NCBI GenBank assembly: GCA_001464165.1 | Contig: LNEX01000431.1 | Coordinates: 1-41,626, forward strand | Direction of reading: 5' to 3' | Origin: a bacterium Ga0077546 | GTDB taxonomy: Bacteria; Cyanobacteriota; Vampirovibrionia; Obscuribacterales; Obscuribacteraceae | Length of the DNA stretch: 41,626 nucleotides | In this document: positions 1 through 9,129 of the stretch, piece by piece | How the letters are laid out: each line of letters opens with the position of its first letter | Numbering within the stretch: the first letter of the stretch is position 1 | The notes under the pieces: generated by a model | Told to the model about the DNA's origin: nothing | Database searches by the model: none | Seen by the model: the letters and a program-made list of their open reading frames with translations, nothing else | Program-made: the position numbers and the translations under genes

Positions 1-1
1 A

Positions 2-304
2 GTAAAACAAGTTCAAGTCTCTAGTGGGTTGCTCTACGATGTATTTGTTGACTTTGACCCGGGCAATTTACTTGTGCGGCAAGCCCATGACGAAGTCTTA
101 GAGAGACATTTGGAGATTAGTCGTATGATTGGAGCTTTGAGTCGATTGGCTAGCTCAGAAATTGTTGAGATGTCACTGACTAAGGCATCCCCATTTTGTC
201 TGCCCCTAATGGTCGATAGACTGCGCGGTAAACTGACATCTGAAAAGTTAGCTCAACGCATTTTGCGCATGCAGCTTGATCTAGCCAAAGACATGAGGCG
301 CTAA
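2..304 (+). CDS. Ligase-associated DEXH-box helicase (Lhr-type), C-terminal end only
   Basis: The frame is already open at the left edge, so only about the last 100 residues are present and the helicase motor is outside the window. The tail LPLMVDRLRGKLTSEKLAQR, followed by a basic end, resembles the C-terminus of ligase-associated Lhr-type helicases. The identification is strengthened by the next gene, a PdeM-type phosphoesterase that starts 2 bases after this stop. These two families are known to travel with an ATP-dependent ligase and an exonuclease in a predicted DNA-damage-response cluster, but no ligase gene is visible here. The TTG at 29 is an internal codon, not a credible start. The family call depends mainly on the tail and on this neighbour. 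Confidence 0.75.
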   Translation, partial: VKQVQVSSGLLYDVFVDFDPGNLLVRQAHDEVLERHLEISRMIGALSRLASSEIVEMSLTKASPFCLPLMVDRLRGKLTSEKLAQRILRMQLDLAKDMRR

Positions 305-306
305 AT

Positions 307-1050
307 TTGGAAGCAGGCAGGCTAAATTCTAGTGGTTTAACATCTAGCTATGAAAATGCTAGCATCGAAGATTCTAGAGCATTAGAGTCATTGTTTCCCA
401 GCGGTGCTCAGTCAGTCGTTCTTGCTGGTCAAACGGTTATTTTGTTACCGCAAAAAGCAATGTTTATTCCCAGCTCTTGCACCCTGGTGTTGGCTGATGT
501 TCATATTGGCAAAGCTGCTTCGTTTCGCTCTCGCAATTTTTTTGCACCCGATGGTATTAGTAGTTTTGATCTCAAGCGCTTAGAGCATTTGATCAAAGAG
601 TTATCGGTTTCTCGCTTGATCATACTTGGCGATCTTGTACATGCCCAAGATGGGATGACTAGAGCCGAAGTAGAAGTGTTTGAGCATTTTAGAGCTGCAC
701 ATGAGAATTTGACCATTGTTCTTGTGCTTGGCAATCATGATCGCCAGGTTCAGCTGCCGCAGTCATGGAGGCTTGACTTAGTTCAGGGGCAGATGGTCGA
801 ATCGCCCTTCCTATACTCTCATGAGCCGATCAGAAGTAAAGATGGTTATGTTCTCTGTGGTCACGTTCATCCTTCTGTTACGCTCTCCGGTCAGGGTAAA
901 CAGCGCGAGCGCCTGCCTTGCTTCTGGCTGCGCTCAAGCTCAGCGATATTGCCAGCTTATGGTGCCTTTACTGGCTCTTATACGATTCGGCCGAGTCGAA
1001 ATGATAGAGTTTTTGTCATTGCCCATGATACTGTTGTGCCCGTGACCTGA
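307..1050 (+). CDS. pdeM: Ligase-associated DNA damage response endonuclease PdeM (metallophosphoesterase)
   Basis: This is a calcineurin-type metallophosphoesterase. All metal-binding blocks are visible: ADVHIG (D64, H66), LGDLVH (D109), LGNHD (N143, H144), a histidine in SHEP (172) and GHVHP (H186, H188). The family is the small nuclease partner of the Lhr-type helicase and DNA ligase in a predicted repair pathway. At 247 residues it is somewhat longer than the usual 210-230 because of a low-complexity N-terminus of about 40 residues. The TTG at 307 lies 2 bases after the helicase stop, which suggests translational coupling. A shorter start at the Met near residue 52 is possible but would sit close to the first metal motif. 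The enzyme class is certain; the pathway role follows from the neighbour. Confidence 0.88.
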   Translation: MEAGRLNSSGLTSSYENASIEDSRALESLFPSGAQSVVLAGQTVILLPQKAMFIPSSCTLVLADVHIGKAASFRSRNFFAPDGISSFDLKRLEHLIKELSVSRLIILGDLVHAQDGMTRAEVEVFEHFRAAHENLTIVLVLGNHDRQVQLPQSWRLDLVQGQMVESPFLYSHEPIRSKDGYVLCGHVHPSVTLSGQGKQRERLPCFWLRSSSAILPAYGAFTGSYTIRPSRNDRVFVIAHDTVVPVT

Positions 1051-1074
1051 TAGTGTAGAAATAGGAATTAGAAA

Positions 1075-1554
1075 ATGAGTACAGTTTACGAATACACTGC
1101 CAAAGCCCTTGATGGAAGCGAAATCAAATTAGAGCAATACAAGGGCAATGTAATGCTGATAGTCAATACAGCCAGTAAGTGTGGTTTTACTTCTCAGTTC
1201 GCCGGTCTTGAGAAACTGCATAAAGAGTATTCAAATAGAGGCCTTAGTCTCCTTGGTTTCCCTTGCAATCAATTTGGTGCCCAAGAGCCCGGCGATAGCA
1301 CTGAAATTGGTGCATTCTGTCAGAAGAACTATGGCGTTGATTTCCAGATGTTCGATAAGATTGAAGTAAATGGTGAACATGCTCACCCGCTCTACAAATA
1401 TTTGACTGACAAAGTTCCCGGTTTGCTGGGCTTTAAGGACATCAAATGGAATTTTACTAAGTTCTTGGTTGATCGCGACGGCAATGTTGTTAAGCGTTAT
1501 GCACCAAATGTTGAGCCTGCCGATATTTCGGCCGACATCGAGAAACTACTGTAG
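1075..1554 (+). CDS. Glutathione peroxidase family protein (Cys type)
   Basis: This is a 159-residue thiol peroxidase of the GPx family, which reduces hydrogen or lipid peroxides. The catalytic set is complete: peroxidatic Cys36 in NTASKCGFT, Gln70 in NQFGAQEPG, and the Trp-Asn pair in KWNFTKFLVD near residue 125. Cys82 lies where non-selenium, thioredoxin-dependent GPx enzymes carry the resolving cysteine, so thioredoxin rather than glutathione is the likelier electron donor (inference). There is no signal peptide, so it should be cytoplasmic. It starts at ATG 1075 after a weak AGGA about 12 bases upstream, 24 bases after pdeM, and may be transcribed with it. Length and motifs are normal for the family. 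Confidence 0.95.
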   Translation: MSTVYEYTAKALDGSEIKLEQYKGNVMLIVNTASKCGFTSQFAGLEKLHKEYSNRGLSLLGFPCNQFGAQEPGDSTEIGAFCQKNYGVDFQMFDKIEVNGEHAHPLYKYLTDKVPGLLGFKDIKWNFTKFLVDRDGNVVKRYAPNVEPADISADIEKLL

Positions 1555-1563
1555 TTAATTTCT

Positions 1564-2319
1564 CTAGTCAGCTAGCAGCTCTAGCTCCTCTTCTACTTCG
1601 GCTAGCTTCGCTATCACTTTGACTAGCTCTGGTTCGTTGCCCATTTTTCGCAGGCAGTCAGCATAACTATTTAGGGCAAAGGCCAAGTCTGGGCTGGCAC
1701 CGCCGTTGTCTGTGAAATAGGCAATTGACAGGTTGTAGAGTTCAATGGCGACATCATACTTGTCTTGATCGCGGCAACAATTCGCTAAGTTGTTCTGGGT
1801 AACGGCCACAAGTTCATGGTCACCCCAAATGTTCTCAGCTGCTTCTATAGCTAATTTGTAGTAACACTCAGCTTCTCTTAGTCGATCGAGTTTATAGTAG
1901 GCGCTCGCTAAGTTCGAGAGAAATACTGGTCTTTGTTCATCGCTAGATTTGCCCGCCAGTTCAGCCACTCCCCAGGCTTTTTCGCAGAGAGGCAAAGCTT
2001 CGGCAAATTTGTTTTCGGCGAGGAAGCAACTGGCACGATTAGAAATCAATTGCGCCAGAGTTGAGGGGTGGATATTCTTATCGCCTTCAAGCACATTAAT
2101 GCAGCGCTCTAAGCACAGTTCGGCTGTGGAGAATTTGGTCACACTCATAAACGCCATGCCGAGATTGCCAAAGGCTTCTGCGGCCCAGCGGTCGGCCAGA
2201 TCAGAAGGTTCTTTAAATGCTAGAGCCTGCCTGCTGAAGGTTTCAGCCTGGTCATGGGCACCCTTGTTAAATGAAGCAATCGCTGCGGCTATTTTCTCTT
2301 GCAGCAACTCTGTGGGCAT
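1564..2319 (-). CDS. TPR repeat protein
   Basis: This 251-residue soluble protein is built of paired helices with TPR-like spacing. Units such as DRLREAECYYKLAIEAAENI and DKYDVAIELYNLSIAYF carry the typical A/Y/A small-large-small pattern, so roughly five repeats are visible. There is no signal peptide or membrane segment, so a cytoplasmic protein-protein scaffold is likely; no partner can be named. The ATG at 2319 has a GAGG ribosome site 8 bases upstream. It faces the glutathione peroxidase gene tail to tail, with only 9 bases between the stops. TPR proteins recur in this window, but this one is closest to the kinesin-light-chain-like type. Confidence 0.85.
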   Translation of the reverse strand: MPTELLQEKIAAAIASFNKGAHDQAETFSRQALAFKEPSDLADRWAAEAFGNLGMAFMSVTKFSTAELCLERCINVLEGDKNIHPSTLAQLISNRASCFLAENKFAEALPLCEKAWGVAELAGKSSDEQRPVFLSNLASAYYKLDRLREAECYYKLAIEAAENIWGDHELVAVTQNNLANCCRDQDKYDVAIELYNLSIAYFTDNGGASPDLAFALNSYADCLRKMGNEPELVKVIAKLAEVEEELELLAD

Positions 2320-2388
2320 CTAGATACCTCAAATTACTAATTATGAGTACTGGTTGTGAATGATGTTTATGAGTAGTTTACTTCGCGG

Positions 2389-4971
2389 TCAAGCAATTGA
2401 ATTTTTGTATTGGGTAAAGCTGCCTTTAGCACCAAGCTTGGCTAGGTCTTTGTACAAAATATTGGTGCCCAACAAAACCAATTTTTTTAAGCTCTTGATC
2501 TGAGCGAGAGTTTCTAAGCTCTCCGCTGTAATCAGTGTGTTTCGTAAGTCGAGCTCTTCCAGTTCAGGCAGTGCGCACAGATATGAGATGCTGCTGTCAA
2601 CAATGCTACTTGATGACAGCTTTAGATCTTTTAGTTTGCGACAGTTGACTAGATGCTTTAGGCCATCACCAGTAATTTCTAGATTCTCAAGATCTAAGGC
2701 GCGCAGTTCACGCAAGTCACGCAACACAAATAGACCGTTATCTGTTATGTGTGTGAATGAAAGACGCAGAGTCTGAAGTTTAGAAAGCCTGCGAACACTA
2801 GATAAGCCACCATCAGAAATTCTAGTATTAGAGAGATTGAGCCATTGCAGGTTGTACAGTGAAGCAATCAGCGATATACCCTTATCGCGCAGCCGCTTGC
2901 AATTTTCAAGGTCGAGGGCCTTCAGTGATGTCACATTGGTGATCGCAGCTACTCCTTGGTCACCAATATCGGTGCCACTTAGATTTAGTGTGGTCAAGGC
3001 TTTGAAGTTGCTTATAAACACAAGGCCTTGATCTGAAATGCCTGTATTGGCAAGATTAAGGGTCTTCATGTGAGTGAAGTTACGCAGATGAGATAGTGTG
3101 TCGTCGCCAACGTTCGCTCCGGCTAAATTGATCTCGCCAATAAATGTTAGTTTTGCTAGTGACGCCATTCCAGCATCTGTCACTGCGCCAAGTCGAACAT
3201 TTCGCAATTTTGTCAGTTCGCTTAGGTTCGGTAGATCGCTGTCGGTCAACGGCTTAGGAAATTCAATAAAGCGCAATTCGCGCAGGTGTCTGATATGAGC
3301 AAGAGCTTTATTGTCAGCTGCCGTCGAAGCAATGTTGAGATAACGCAATTCATGCAGGTTAGATAGTTTGCTGATACCCTCATTGGTGACACGAGTGAGC
3401 GATAAGTCAAGCTCTTTAAGATGGCTAAGAGTTCCTACTTTGGTGAGTGTGTCGTTGCCAATGCGGTTGCATCCCTTGAGGTGCAGTGTTTCAAGGCTAG
3501 TAAGTCTATCGATACCAACAAAGCTCTTATCGCTAACTGAATTGTTGCTGGCATCTAGCACTTTCAATTTGGGCAGATCGTACAGCTCAATGGCGGCACC
3601 ATCAGAGCGAATAGACATTTCTTCTAGGCGAGCAAGTGCTCCAATATTTAGTTTTACCTTTTTCTTATAGGTCGAGAAATTGGGCTTACTGTGGTCACTG
3701 TAGGCGCTTAGATGTAAACGCTTCAGATTGGATAAGTGGGAGAGGCTAGCTAGCCCGTCACCTCGTAAATCAATTTGTCTAATTGAAAGCTCTTCTAGTT
3801 CGGTCAATGCTGCAACTGAGTGGAAGAAAGTCTCAGCCACATCGTCGGCCCTAACGACTAAGCGCCGCAGATGCTTTAATGCACTTACTTGTTCAAGGCC
3901 AACTTCAGTCAGTGCGTCAATACGCAGAACTAGGGTGGTTAGCTGTGGGAAATAGTGCAAACACTCTAAACCCTTGTCTGTGGCGGCTGAAAAGACTATA
4001 TAGAGTTCCTGAAAATCAGTGATTTTGTTGATTGTTCCAAGAATTTTGTCGTCAATATGTGCCCCTTCTAGTAAAAGTTTCTTGGCTGGTGTATGCGAAA
4101 GAATATCTCCGAGTTTGACACCGTCAAACTGGCAGTGAGAGATACGCAGCTCTTTTAGAGCGTTCAAATTTTGGATTGGTTTTAGCGCCTGGTCTGAAAT
4201 GTTGCAAGAGGTAAGCTGAAATGTACGCAGCCTTTGCAAATTTGATAAATCTCGCAAGCTACCTTTTGCTAGTTCGACTCCGCCTAAGCGCAACTCTCTC
4301 AGTCCGCCTATACGGTTGACACAATCCCAGTCTTCTTCGCTTATTTCTGGGAAAAGATAATCTAGCGACTGAATGTCATCTGGTTTAAGTCGGTTGCACT
4401 CTTTCAGTGCTGCTCTATCTAAAACTTCCAAACGCACAAATGCCCGTCTAGAAACCTCTACCGTGCCCTGGGCAGTACCCAGCTCTGTCCAGTCTCTCTG
4501 CCCGTTTATCTCGGCTTTGGCCAGCCACAGGCGCCCCGGTGAGCATTCAAAAGGAAAGGCCAGAGTGCGGCCGCCGTGTAAAACAATGTGGCAGCGAGTG
4601 AGCTTCCGATTTAACTCGATCACTCCCTCGCCAGTGACCATGGTTGAGTCTAAATAGAGCTTGCGCAAGTCAGTTAAGTGTTTAAGTCTGGGGAGACCAA
4701 AATCAGTGACCTTTGTCGCCCCAAGATCAAGAATGTTGAGATAGATCAAATTGCGCAGAGAAGCTAAGCCACTATCAGTGATATTGCGATCAGGCAGAGT
4801 GAGATAACGCAAACCTGACAGATGGGCCAGGTGTTCTAAGTCTGAATCAGATATGTCTATTTGGCGAAAATCGATAGACTGCAGATCGTTAGGCTTTAAT
4901 TGTCTCAGCCTCGAGAGATCGGCATTGCCATCAAGTAGCAGGTGGCGTCGCCCAGCTTTTCTTCCCACCAA
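2389..4971 (-). CDS. Large leucine-rich repeat protein
   Basis: The 860 residues are almost entirely LRRs of 24-residue period, with the pattern L..L.L..T.I.D.GL..L..L, for example LQWLNLSNTRISDGGLSSVR. More than 25 units can be counted. This is the AMN1/GALA-like LRR class often expanded in planctomycetes and other complex bacteria. The array is interrupted near residues 115-190 by a non-LRR segment. After it, an N-terminal-like block recurs: RLKPDDIQSLDY echoes LKPNDLQSIDF near residue 26, so the protein looks like two capped LRR solenoids in tandem. No signal peptide or membrane anchor is seen. The TTG at 4971 begins the frame and no good ribosome site decides the start. A protein-binding scaffold is likely; the target is unknown. 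Confidence 0.88.
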   Translation of the reverse strand: MVGRKAGRRHLLLDGNADLSRLRQLKPNDLQSIDFRQIDISDSDLEHLAHLSGLRYLTLPDRNITDSGLASLRNLIYLNILDLGATKVTDFGLPRLKHLTDLRKLYLDSTMVTGEGVIELNRKLTRCHIVLHGGRTLAFPFECSPGRLWLAKAEINGQRDWTELGTAQGTVEVSRRAFVRLEVLDRAALKECNRLKPDDIQSLDYLFPEISEEDWDCVNRIGGLRELRLGGVELAKGSLRDLSNLQRLRTFQLTSCNISDQALKPIQNLNALKELRISHCQFDGVKLGDILSHTPAKKLLLEGAHIDDKILGTINKITDFQELYIVFSAATDKGLECLHYFPQLTTLVLRIDALTEVGLEQVSALKHLRRLVVRADDVAETFFHSVAALTELEELSIRQIDLRGDGLASLSHLSNLKRLHLSAYSDHSKPNFSTYKKKVKLNIGALARLEEMSIRSDGAAIELYDLPKLKVLDASNNSVSDKSFVGIDRLTSLETLHLKGCNRIGNDTLTKVGTLSHLKELDLSLTRVTNEGISKLSNLHELRYLNIASTAADNKALAHIRHLRELRFIEFPKPLTDSDLPNLSELTKLRNVRLGAVTDAGMASLAKLTFIGEINLAGANVGDDTLSHLRNFTHMKTLNLANTGISDQGLVFISNFKALTTLNLSGTDIGDQGVAAITNVTSLKALDLENCKRLRDKGISLIASLYNLQWLNLSNTRISDGGLSSVRRLSKLQTLRLSFTHITDNGLFVLRDLRELRALDLENLEITGDGLKHLVNCRKLKDLKLSSSSIVDSSISYLCALPELEELDLRNTLITAESLETLAQIKSLKKLVLLGTNILYKDLAKLGAKGSFTQYKNSIA

Positions 4972-5084
4972 CCGCTTTGGCCGCCTGAGCGTGTAATTAA
5001 AAACAAGAGACCAAGAGATTTATCTGACGGGAAGGAAATTGTCCTGGTCATCTAATGTTCCTGGTGAAGGGTTGTGGTGAAGAG

Positions 5085-5372
5085 TTATCTCGTCGGTTTG
5101 TTGTCGATCAAAGTCGGTCTTCCTATATTTTCCACAGGTACACCTAAATTACTCTCTAAATCTCGAGCATATCGCTCAGCTGTTTCAGGATCGGTACCTG
5201 TTCCAATGAATACTTTTTTGAATGGATGTGCCTTCTTCAGGTAAATCAGGCCATCAACTAACGTGTCTGGCAAAATTTTGGTGGTCAAGACAATATCGTG
5301 ATTTTTGAAACTTGGCCCAATTTGTTGTGATACCACCCGTTGTAGCAGTTCATGCATCATGCCCCGCCGCAT
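5085..5372 (-). CDS. Second half of a universal-stress-like domain, out of frame with the upstream permease
   Basis: This frame overlaps the last 23 bases of the permease gene in the +1 frame. Its content, a helix from HELLQRVVSQQ, then IVLTTKI, then VFIGTGTDPETAERYARDL, looks like the continuation of the alpha/beta domain that begins at the permease C-terminus (IYVLCTGGAK and EIVIFHAAG). If one G is removed from the GGGG on the coding strand near 5361, the permease frame runs directly into this one and gives a protein of about 635 residues. Alternatively the ATG-ATG pair inside the overlap starts a separate, translationally coupled subunit. The sequence alone cannot decide between assembly error, real frameshift and coupled genes. 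As a stand-alone 95-residue protein it would be half a fold, which favours the frame-break view. Confidence 0.6.
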   Translation of the reverse strand: MRRGMMHELLQRVVSQQIGPSFKNHDIVLTTKILPDTLVDGLIYLKKAHPFKKVFIGTGTDPETAERYARDLESNLGVPVENIGRPTLIDNKPTR

Positions 5373-6990
5373 GGAAAATCACAATCTCTTTGGGGCCGGG
5401 CTCTTCACGCTCTAGCAGTTTAATTAGCATGGTGGCCAGGCTTCTGGCCTTAGCTCCACCGGTGCAGAGTACGTATATTGGTAGGTCTTCAGGTATTTCT
5501 TCCATCGTGGCAAACTTACCCATACCGAGCCGTAAGTCTGGTAGTTCGCGCAGGCGCCCTTCAAGTACGCCCATGCGATAGAAGCACATGACAATTAAAA
5601 TTACTCCAAGAATCTGGAAGCCCAGCCCCCTAGCGCCTTCAGCTGAAAATAGCAGGACGATTTCACAAAACAACAGTGTGATCAAACCAATTGCAGGTGG
5701 AATTGGTAGCTGATAACCCTTGAAGGGGAAAGTCCATTTGGTCTTGTAGGGAGAGCGCTCAACTTTCAGAGGCATCTTGATGCGCAGCATCAGCACACCA
5801 AAGCAGAAGGAGCACATAACTGCTAGAAAGGCCATGCCATAGACCTGACCAAGATTGTCTACCTGTCCAGGAAGAAGCACAATCATTAGGGTGCATATAG
5901 CCATGAACATGAAGCAGACGTAGGGATAACCTTGGAGGAAGGGGAATTTATGTGCCCAACGCCTCAAGAAGAACGCTGGTAAATTGCCCTGCTTAGCCAT
6001 GGTGGTACAGAGGCCGATACAGCCAACATAAGCTGTGTTAACTGCTGCAAATAGCATCAGGGCAGCGTCCACTACCAAAATGATAAGAAGTGGTTTGCCC
6101 CCTTCGACAAAGGCCAAACCTGACAGCAGGCTGTTCTTGTAGTCGTTCAATTGACCAGCGTCGAGCAGTCCAAGGCACAAAAAAGAAGTTATCGGGGCTG
6201 TCACTCCAACTAAAATAACCACAGATAAGTAAATATATTTAAGCGTTTTCCATGTTGGAGTCTTCAGCTGTTCAACAATCTGAGCAGCTGATTCAAAGCC
6301 AGTTATGCCGAGAAAGGCTGCAGCAAATCCATGAATGAAGTGTGCCGGGGTGACGACTGCCAGGCTGTGGGTGAAACGGGTCAGGTCAATATGGCGTTCG
6401 TAGGCCATAATTAGACCTTTGACGTCGAGGTAGAGCAACAAACAAAAGTGGAACATGGCAATGAAGAAGACAATCATTGCTGGTTCTTTGATGCCGACTA
6501 TATTGAGCAGACCGAAGACGATAACCGGAGCAATAGCTGCAGCAACAATGTTGGTGACCGGCCAGTTCATAATATTGTCGACTGAATCAATATAAAAGGC
6601 CCCAGAAAGGGCACTGACGGCTGCGGTGGCTAAATAAGACAAAATCGTTAGGGCGCCAACAACTATGGCGAAGCGTTTGCCCACAGTCTGCAAAACCATG
6701 ATGTAGGCGCCGCCGTTGAAGGGGCTGACAGCGCAGCCTTCTTCATAAGTGGCTTTGAAAACCCACATTAGACCGCAGACAATCAAAATGATGAAAGGGG
6801 CGGCAAAACCGACCAGGGGCATAATTACCCCGGTGGTATAGAAAACTGATGTGCCTATGTCTGCCCCGACAATCGCTGCTGCTAGCCACCAAGCCAGAAG
6901 AGCGTCGCCATGATGGTGCTGCGCTGGCTGTTGTGCTGACGCTGGCTGCGTAGATCCGCCTGAAGCTAGGCTTGGCTCAGACTGTGTCAA
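5350..6990 (-). CDS. APC-superfamily permease (amino acid/polyamine/cation type) with cytoplasmic tail
   Basis: This polytopic membrane protein has about 12 hydrophobic segments. The first carries the APC-type unwound-helix signature (IVGADIGTSVFYTTG), and SPFNGGAYIMVL follows after the second. These are hallmarks of the APC superfamily, which includes amino acid transporters and KUP-like carriers; the substrate is not readable. A histidine-rich, low-complexity N-terminal tail of about 28 residues precedes helix 1. After the last helix a soluble domain begins (IYVLCTGGAKARSLATMLIK), but the frame stops at 5350, mid-domain; the rest lies in the overlapping 5085-5372 frame. The start is TTG at 6990 with AGGA about 11 bases upstream. 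It is divergent from the isomerase gene. Confidence 0.85.
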   Translation of the reverse strand: MTQSEPSLASGGSTQPASAQQPAQHHHGDALLAWWLAAAIVGADIGTSVFYTTGVIMPLVGFAAPFIILIVCGLMWVFKATYEEGCAVSPFNGGAYIMVLQTVGKRFAIVVGALTILSYLATAAVSALSGAFYIDSVDNIMNWPVTNIVAAAIAPVIVFGLLNIVGIKEPAMIVFFIAMFHFCLLLYLDVKGLIMAYERHIDLTRFTHSLAVVTPAHFIHGFAAAFLGITGFESAAQIVEQLKTPTWKTLKYIYLSVVILVGVTAPITSFLCLGLLDAGQLNDYKNSLLSGLAFVEGGKPLLIILVVDAALMLFAAVNTAYVGCIGLCTTMAKQGNLPAFFLRRWAHKFPFLQGYPYVCFMFMAICTLMIVLLPGQVDNLGQVYGMAFLAVMCSFCFGVLMLRIKMPLKVERSPYKTKWTFPFKGYQLPIPPAIGLITLLFCEIVLLFSAEGARGLGFQILGVILIVMCFYRMGVLEGRLRELPDLRLGMGKFATMEEIPEDLPIYVLCTGGAKARSLATMLIKLLEREEPGPKEIVIFHAAGHDA

Positions 6991-7310
6991 TTGAAATAAT
7001 GTCCTGAATGGATACCGTTAAATTTGCTTTGAAGTTAGATTGGCAACAATACACCAAGTAGCCAGATTGCAAACAGTTAGGCTACTACATCTTTAATGTG
7101 CGTCAACAGTCTGGCCGTAAATAGTCGTCAATCTGATATCGTTTCGCAATATCTTGAAGGGGATTTAGCTAGTTTCAATTGATTTTAGCTGTTTTTAGCT
7201 TTTCTCCTGTCGACCTAGTTAGTTAGACCAATAGTTAGTCTTGTAAGCTAAGCCGACGAAGCAAGTTAAGTGCGAGTTCCATTCTGAAGTGAAAAGGACG
7301 AGTTATCAAG
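6991..7310. other. Divergent intergenic region between permease and isomerase genes
   Basis: This 320-bp spacer separates two divergent genes and must hold both promoters. It is AT-rich and has stops in all frames, with no hidden gene. A short direct repeat, TTTTAGCT, occurs twice near 7183-7200. No -10/-35 pair is good enough to assign. The only clear element is the ribosome site AAGGACGAG before the ATG at 7311. Confidence 0.5.
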
Positions 7311-9068
7311 ATGAATTCTGTAAGTACAACCACTAGCTCTCTCTCCCAGCAGCTGCCAGCCAGTATGGCTGATGCTGTCAGTCATACTCTATCGGCATGG
7401 ACGAAAGAGAACAAAGTCGACAAAATTTGGCAGAAAGATGCCACTTTGTGGACAAACAAAGACGAAGCTAAATGGTTGGACTGGTTGCATGTTGTGGCCG
7501 ACCAGCAAAAGGCCCTAGCCGAATATGAAGAATTTGCCAAAGAAATCAAAGAGGCTGGCTTTACTGACGTACTACTTTTGGGAATGGGCGGCTCAAGCTT
7601 AGCGCCAGAAGTATTTGCTGTCACTTACGGCTCCAAGCCCGGTTATCCAAACCTGCGCATACTTGATTCAACTGATCCCCAGCAGATTCGTCATCTTGAT
7701 GCCAATGTCGATTTGAAAAAGACACTCTTTGTAGTCTCAAGTAAGTCAGGCAGCACTTTAGAACCGAATATTTATATGGCCCATTTTCTCGCTTTAGTCA
7801 AAGAGGCGATGGGTGAAGAGGCTGGCTCACGTTTTATTGCCATCACTGACCCAGGCTCAAAGTTGGCCACTGTCGCTAAAAATGAAAATTTCCGCCGGGT
7901 GTTCTGGGGCTATCCTGGCATTGGCGGCCGCTACTCAGCTCTTTCGCCATTCGGAATTGTTCCTGCCGCCTTGATAGGCCTAGATTTGCAGACATTTCTT
8001 GCTCGGGCGCAGCAGATGACTACTCTTTGTCAAGAAAAGAATGCTCCGAATAACCCGGGTGTTTTGCTTGGAACAATTATGGGGGTAGCTGCCAAAGCTG
8101 GTCGCAACAAGCTAACCATCGTTACTTCACCAGCACTTCATGATTTTGGTGCTTGGTTAGAACAACTGGTGGCAGAGTCAACTGGCAAACTAGGCAAAGC
8201 TATTATTCCGGTTGATCTAGAAGGCTTAAGCGCCAATACAGAAGTCTATGGAGATGATCGCCTCTTCGCGTTTATCAAGCTAAAGGGCGATAACGCTAAG
8301 TTTAATGGCTTAGACAACAGCATTATCGAAGAGCGCTTGGCGCAATTGGTTGCTCACGGACACCCCGTGGTAACCATTGAGCTTAGCGATAAAATTGATT
8401 TGGCCTATGAATTCTTCCGCTTTGAAATAGCCACAGCAGTAGCTGGAGCCATTATTGAAATAAATCCATTTGATCAACCAGATGTTGAGGCTAGCAAAAT
8501 TGAAACTCGTGAGTTGACTGATGAGTATGAAAAGAACGGCAGTCTTCCGGCTGAAAAGTCATTCTTCGAAGAGGGGCAAATCAAGCTGTTTAGCGATGAC
8601 CTTAATGTCGCTGCTTTAGAAGAAATTGCTAAGGAGAAGACTCTGGTTGGCATGCTCAGAGCGCATCTGGGTCGACTTGGTAAAGGTGACTATTTTGCCT
8701 CGCTGAATTACATCGAGATGAGTAAAGAGCATGTTGAAGTCATGCAGAAAATTCGCTTGAATGTGCGCGATCAAAAACATGTGGCGACCTGTTTGGGCTT
8801 TGGTCCACGCTTCTTGCACTCTACCGGTCAAGCTTACAAAGGCGGCCCTGACACTGGTGTTGTCTTGCAGTTGACCTGCGAAGACAGCGACGATTTAGCT
8901 GTTCCAGGGCAAAAATATAGCTTCGGCGTGGTTAAATCGGCTCAAGCGAGAGGTGATTTTCAGGTTCTCACTAGCCGCAAACGCAGAGCCTTACGCGTGC
9001 ATATTAGTGGCAATCTTGAAGAGGGTTTGAAACAACTGGCCCAGGCCGTGAATCAAGCGCTCCAATAA
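7311..9068 (+). CDS. pgi: Glucose-6-phosphate isomerase, of the type found as half of transaldolase/isomerase fusions
   Basis: This enzyme interconverts glucose-6-phosphate and fructose-6-phosphate in central carbon metabolism. The SIS-fold motifs are present: LLGMGGSSLAPEV near residue 95, then SKSGSTLEPN and GGRYSALSPFG. At 585 residues it is most like the isomerase half of the bifunctional transaldolase/phosphoglucose isomerase proteins, but there is no transaldolase domain and none upstream, so here it stands alone. The C-terminal part includes CLGFGPRFLHSTGQAYKGGP, which is also seen in the fusion family. It starts at ATG 7311 with a good AAGGACGAG site. It is cytoplasmic and appears monocistronic or a first gene. 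The enzyme call is firm. Confidence 0.92.
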   Translation: MNSVSTTTSSLSQQLPASMADAVSHTLSAWTKENKVDKIWQKDATLWTNKDEAKWLDWLHVVADQQKALAEYEEFAKEIKEAGFTDVLLLGMGGSSLAPEVFAVTYGSKPGYPNLRILDSTDPQQIRHLDANVDLKKTLFVVSSKSGSTLEPNIYMAHFLALVKEAMGEEAGSRFIAITDPGSKLATVAKNENFRRVFWGYPGIGGRYSALSPFGIVPAALIGLDLQTFLARAQQMTTLCQEKNAPNNPGVLLGTIMGVAAKAGRNKLTIVTSPALHDFGAWLEQLVAESTGKLGKAIIPVDLEGLSANTEVYGDDRLFAFIKLKGDNAKFNGLDNSIIEERLAQLVAHGHPVVTIELSDKIDLAYEFFRFEIATAVAGAIIEINPFDQPDVEASKIETRELTDEYEKNGSLPAEKSFFEEGQIKLFSDDLNVAALEEIAKEKTLVGMLRAHLGRLGKGDYFASLNYIEMSKEHVEVMQKIRLNVRDQKHVATCLGFGPRFLHSTGQAYKGGPDTGVVLQLTCEDSDDLAVPGQKYSFGVVKSAQARGDFQVLTSRKRRALRVHISGNLEEGLKQLAQAVNQALQ

Positions 9069-9129
9069 AATGAGACTGGCAGCAACCGAGTAAATCTAGA
9101 GCGTATCTCTAAATTTCATAAAACACTAG

